From Vicugna pacos (lineage: Eukaryota; Chordata; Mammalia; Artiodactyla; Camelidae), in assembly GCF_048564905.1 (NCBI RefSeq), contig NC_133006.1:22412001-22476000 (forward strand): 64,000 nucleotides of DNA, given 5' to 3'. Below, in pieces: positions 54,016 to 64,000 of the stretch (its first letter is position 1; every line of letters starts with the position of its first letter). Below the pieces are notes generated by a model that ran no database searches, had not been told where the DNA came from, and saw only the letters and a program-made list of their open reading frames with translations. The position numbers were made by a program, and so were the translations under genes.

Positions 54016-54629
54016 GAAACTTGAATAATATTTTCTTTATTTACAAGTTAGAATAACAGACAAAGAAAAGACAATCCAGGGGACCAAATGGGGAGATGAC
54101 TGAAACCCCCAGGAGCCCCAAACAGAGCTGAAGGAAAAGGGAAAACAGAGTAGAAAAAAAAAGGTCAACGTAAAAAAAAAAGAGCTCCCCTTCTTCCCTC
54201 CCCATGAAGGCTGAAGGTACCACAGCCCCAACCCCCAGCCTTACCTAGCTTAAAATAAATTAGAACAAACAACCTCAAAATGGGGCCCATCCAAGTGAAC
54301 AGGGCAGCTATGGCCTCAGGTAACCCCATCAGGGCCTTTGCCCACTCCCACCCTGTACCCCTGACCTGCCCCAGTCATTTGGAATGGGGGGCTCTATGAC
54401 CAAGAGGTCACTCTCAGTGGGGCTGGGAACTCCGTCATATTTTGTCCATTTATGTTCCTCCTTCAGTAATTGTCCCTGCATCCCTCCCCCATGCAGAGCC
54501 AGCTCTCCTACAGTGGGGGGGAGGGGAGGTGAGATGAGGAAGTATCACAGCAAGGGGAGGGAAGGGGTGGGGCAGGGTGGTCTTGGGGTCCGGTCCTGCG
54601 GAGCCTCCTGCCCCATCTGGCCTGGCCCC
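54016..54629 (-). other. BRD2: BRD2 3' untranslated region
   Basis: Lies downstream of the BRD2 TAA on the minus strand. A minus-strand poly(A) signal AATAAA at 54041-54036 would place cleavage at about 54015-54025. Inference from position and the signal. Confidence 0.7.
54036..54041 (-). terminator. Poly(A) signal of BRD2
   Basis: AATAAA on the minus strand, about 590 bases after the BRD2 stop codon; the only clean one found in the 3' flank. Confidence 0.7.
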
Positions 54630-61888
<7,259 letters not shown>

Positions 61889-62600
61889 CTTGACCGCGGG
61901 GAACCAGCGCTGCCCTCAGCCGCGGAGAGTCCAGGTGGCCTCGGTTCCCCTTACCTCCCGGTCCAGCATAACCCGGGAAGTGTGTGGGGGCGGGGGCCGT
62001 CGCCCTTGGCCCTCCAGGCGACAACCCCCCGCGCCGGGCCGGCACGAAAGCAGTCTCCTCCGCTGTTTCCCAGAGAACTCCGGCAGCTTGGCGCGCTCCG
62101 CAGGAGGCGGACAGCGAGAAAATGGCGGCGGCCTCAGCTGAGGCGGGCGAGCGAAGGGGGACGGACTCTTCAAACCCCAGGACGGCCCCCGATCCCAGAC
62201 ACCGTCGTCAATATTGCCCGCTGTTGGTCTGCAAAGATTCACTCTTCCTGCTGGGACCGTCCGCAGCGGACGAAGTCCCGTTTCGATCTCGGATGGAGGC
62301 GGATGAACACGAAAAGTGGTTTAGGATGCCGCCGCCTCCATCTTTGAAATCCTCTTGAGGGCGGAGTAGAGGGGGTGGACAGACTCCCGAGGATTGGGCG
62401 GGGCCCGAAAAAGGGGAGCTTCGGGGGCTTCTATGGGGTCTGTACTGTCCGCCGGGACCAGTCATAGGCCGAGACGAAGGCCATTTCCAAGCGGATGGAC
62501 GTGGATTGTAATGGCGGCCCCGGACGACTCGAAGGCTCTGTATAGGTAGGCAGAATCCTCCAGCTCGTTCTAGAGGCTGCTCCACTCCAGCGCGAAATGG
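61889..62600 (-). other. BRD2: BRD2 5' untranslated region / CpG-rich block
   Basis: GC- and CpG-rich sequence between the start codon and the TATA-like box. It should hold the untranslated leader; I could not fix leader exon limits. A GGGAG-GTAAGG donor-like word lies near 61952 on the minus strand. Confidence 0.55.
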
Positions 62601-62623
62601 CGCCGCCGAGCCCCGCGCCAGCC

Positions 62624-62634
62624 CTTTATATATA
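62624..62634 (-). promoter_or_regulatory. TATA box of the BRD2 promoter
   Basis: Minus-strand TATATATAAAG inside an otherwise GC-rich region. It lies about 740 bases upstream of the ATG, which would place a start site near 62595-62600. Confidence 0.65.
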
Positions 62635-62773
62635 GGCAGGGGGGAGGAGCTTCGCCGCTCATGCGCGCCACCGTGCTCGAGCTTTCCCCACCCCCTCCGC
62701 GCGCGCACGCTCGCTCACGCGCGTGAAGAAGCAGAGTTGAAGAGGGAGGAACACTTCTCCGCGGGAGCGTTTT

Positions 62774-62895
62774 CTATTGGTCTGCTGAAGCGATGACGTC
62801 ATAAGCCTTATTTCCAAAGCATCAGTCACCAGGCAGAAGAGTGCCGCATAGACCCACGGGGAAGCAGCAACCGGCCACATCTCTGAGCCAATTGG
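62774..62895 (-). promoter_or_regulatory. CRE and CCAAT sites upstream of BRD2
   Basis: A perfect palindromic cAMP-response element TGACGTCA at 62794-62801, with an ATTGG at about 62774-62780 and a palindromic CCAATTGG at 62888-62895. Order and closeness to the TATA box suggest an ATF/CREB- and NF-Y-bound promoter. Inference. Confidence 0.6.
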
Positions 62896-62899
62896 CTGC

Positions 62900-64000
62900 G
62901 CTGTGGTTCGGCAACTCCACGGAAAGAGGGAGGTTGGCAGGGGTGCAGCACCCTCTCCCCGCCTCCCCTTCCGACAAAGTCTTTCCAGGCGTCCAAGGCC
63001 GGTGCGACTGGCGACTGCCAAGCCCGGGCAGATCGTGCCATTCGTAGCTCCTCCATTGGCCAGACAGTGAGGAGAACTGGGGAGGGCCGCGTGGGCGTAG
63101 CCAGCATCGACCCGCTGGGGTGTGGCCACAGGACGCCCGCTCTCGGCAGTGAGGCCGCTGCAGTGAAGAACCTGAAATGAGGAAGAAGACGCCATCTTAG
63201 AAGTCCCGACCTTCCATTCTTGGCAAAAAGCTACGGGCTCCCGAATATAGCGAGGAAGGAATCTAACGTTCCTGCGCTCCACAATCAAAAATACACGCTT
63301 TCCATAGTCTTAAAACCCTCCCCTCCCTTCACCAGGTCAAAAAATCGAAGGACAAAGGCAAAACACTCCCCAAAGTCTACCATCTGTGAATTCCCAAAGG
63401 CTTCTCATCAAGGCAACTAAACAAAATCGGTTCCAAGTACCTGCACCCCACGCACCTCTCCAATCCCTCCCACTCATGCCTTAAGTTACCAATACAAATA
63501 TCGGCCTGCTCGACAAAACCTCGGCAGCCCTCAAGTGGGAACAAAAATCTCTAAACACCCATATACCCTATAAGATGAAACCCACCTCCTCCCCAAACTT
63601 CATTCCGGTTATCTGGCTCAGAGCGAAAAAACACGTCCTGCAAGGGGCGAATCAGGGTGAACACCCTGCCCCTCCTGGCGAGTTCAGACCTTTCCCCATG
63701 CGCCCCGCCCTCCCCCGATCCCGAAAGAAGGCCCGCACCCCGCTCTTAGGGTCCCGGTGATGTGGGGGCGGAAGAGCTCCCCCATCCCCCCCACCAGGGT
63801 CCGGAGTCCTCCCCACGGAGCGGCTGGTCCATCGGTCAGCGCCAGGGAGGAGGGCGAGCGGAGGAGGCGGCGGCTGCGGCTCGGGCTAGCCCTCCCCCTC
63901 CTCCTTTCCCCTCCTCCCCTCCCCCCCGGACCGTCCGCCTCCGAGGAGGGGCAGGAGCCATTTTGGGAGTTCAGTTTCGCCCCCTCCCCCTAAACCACTC
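62900..64000. other. GC-rich upstream flank of BRD2
   Basis: Upstream of the TATA promoter. Very GC-rich at about 62900-63200 and again from 63720 to the window edge, with a more AT-rich stretch between. Another ATTGG is at about 63055. It may hold further BRD2 start sites or the edge of another promoter; no protein recognised. Confidence 0.45.

Noticed and set aside
61984-62358. Plus-strand protein of 124 residues opposite the BRD2 leader
   Set aside because: Long open frames are expected by chance in CpG-rich sequence; its composition is Ala/Pro/Arg-rich with no recognisable domain.

Overview
The window is mammalian nuclear DNA from the centromeric end of the MHC class II region. I infer a camelid (camel, llama or alpaca type): ten insertions of a tRNA-Ala-derived SINE with a poly(A) or A-rich tail are scattered through the window, and several copies have clear target-site duplications (from memory, the camelid vic-1 kind). 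They sit among L1 3' ends of the type found in even-toed ungulates. Gene order and strands match human chromosome 6p21.3 read from the opposite end: COL11A2 (+), DPB (-), DPA (+), DOA (+), BRD2 (-).

Region 1 (1-6990) is the 3' part of COL11A2: 14 triple-helix exons of 36, 54 or 108 bp, then four exons for the C-telopeptide and C-propeptide, ending at a stop at 6530. Region 2 (about 7-20 kb) has no gene I can support; it holds unique sequence, SINEs, L1 ends and old DNA-transposon pieces. Region 3 (20.1-36.1 kb) is a head-to-head class II DP pair. The beta gene keeps human exon lengths (100, 264, 282 bp) but has two in-frame stops. The alpha gene keeps exon lengths of 100, 246 and 282 bp but has a one-base deletion just before the membrane segment. 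This DP heterodimer is therefore probably lost or non-functional on this haplotype.

Region 4 (40.3-43.1 kb) is an intact DOA gene encoding 250 residues, with a good X/Y-box promoter. DO-alpha normally pairs with DO-beta to restrain DM during peptide loading. Region 5 (43.1-54.0 kb) is gene-free with many old repeats, including an L1 copy whose 5' part is inverted. Region 6 (54.0-62.6 kb) is a complete BRD2 gene on the minus strand: 12 coding exons, 801 residues, two bromodomains and an ET domain. A candidate frame-shifting cassette exon lies inside the first bromodomain, next to a GT microsatellite. The last 1.5 kb is the GC-rich BRD2 promoter side.

The most notable signals are the paired damage to DPA and DPB with otherwise well-kept exons, the BRD2 cassette exon, and several clear nested or duplicated transposon events. 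I did not find evidence for an entirely new type of system. All exon limits were read by eye from splice sites, reading frame and remembered human proteins; no search was run.
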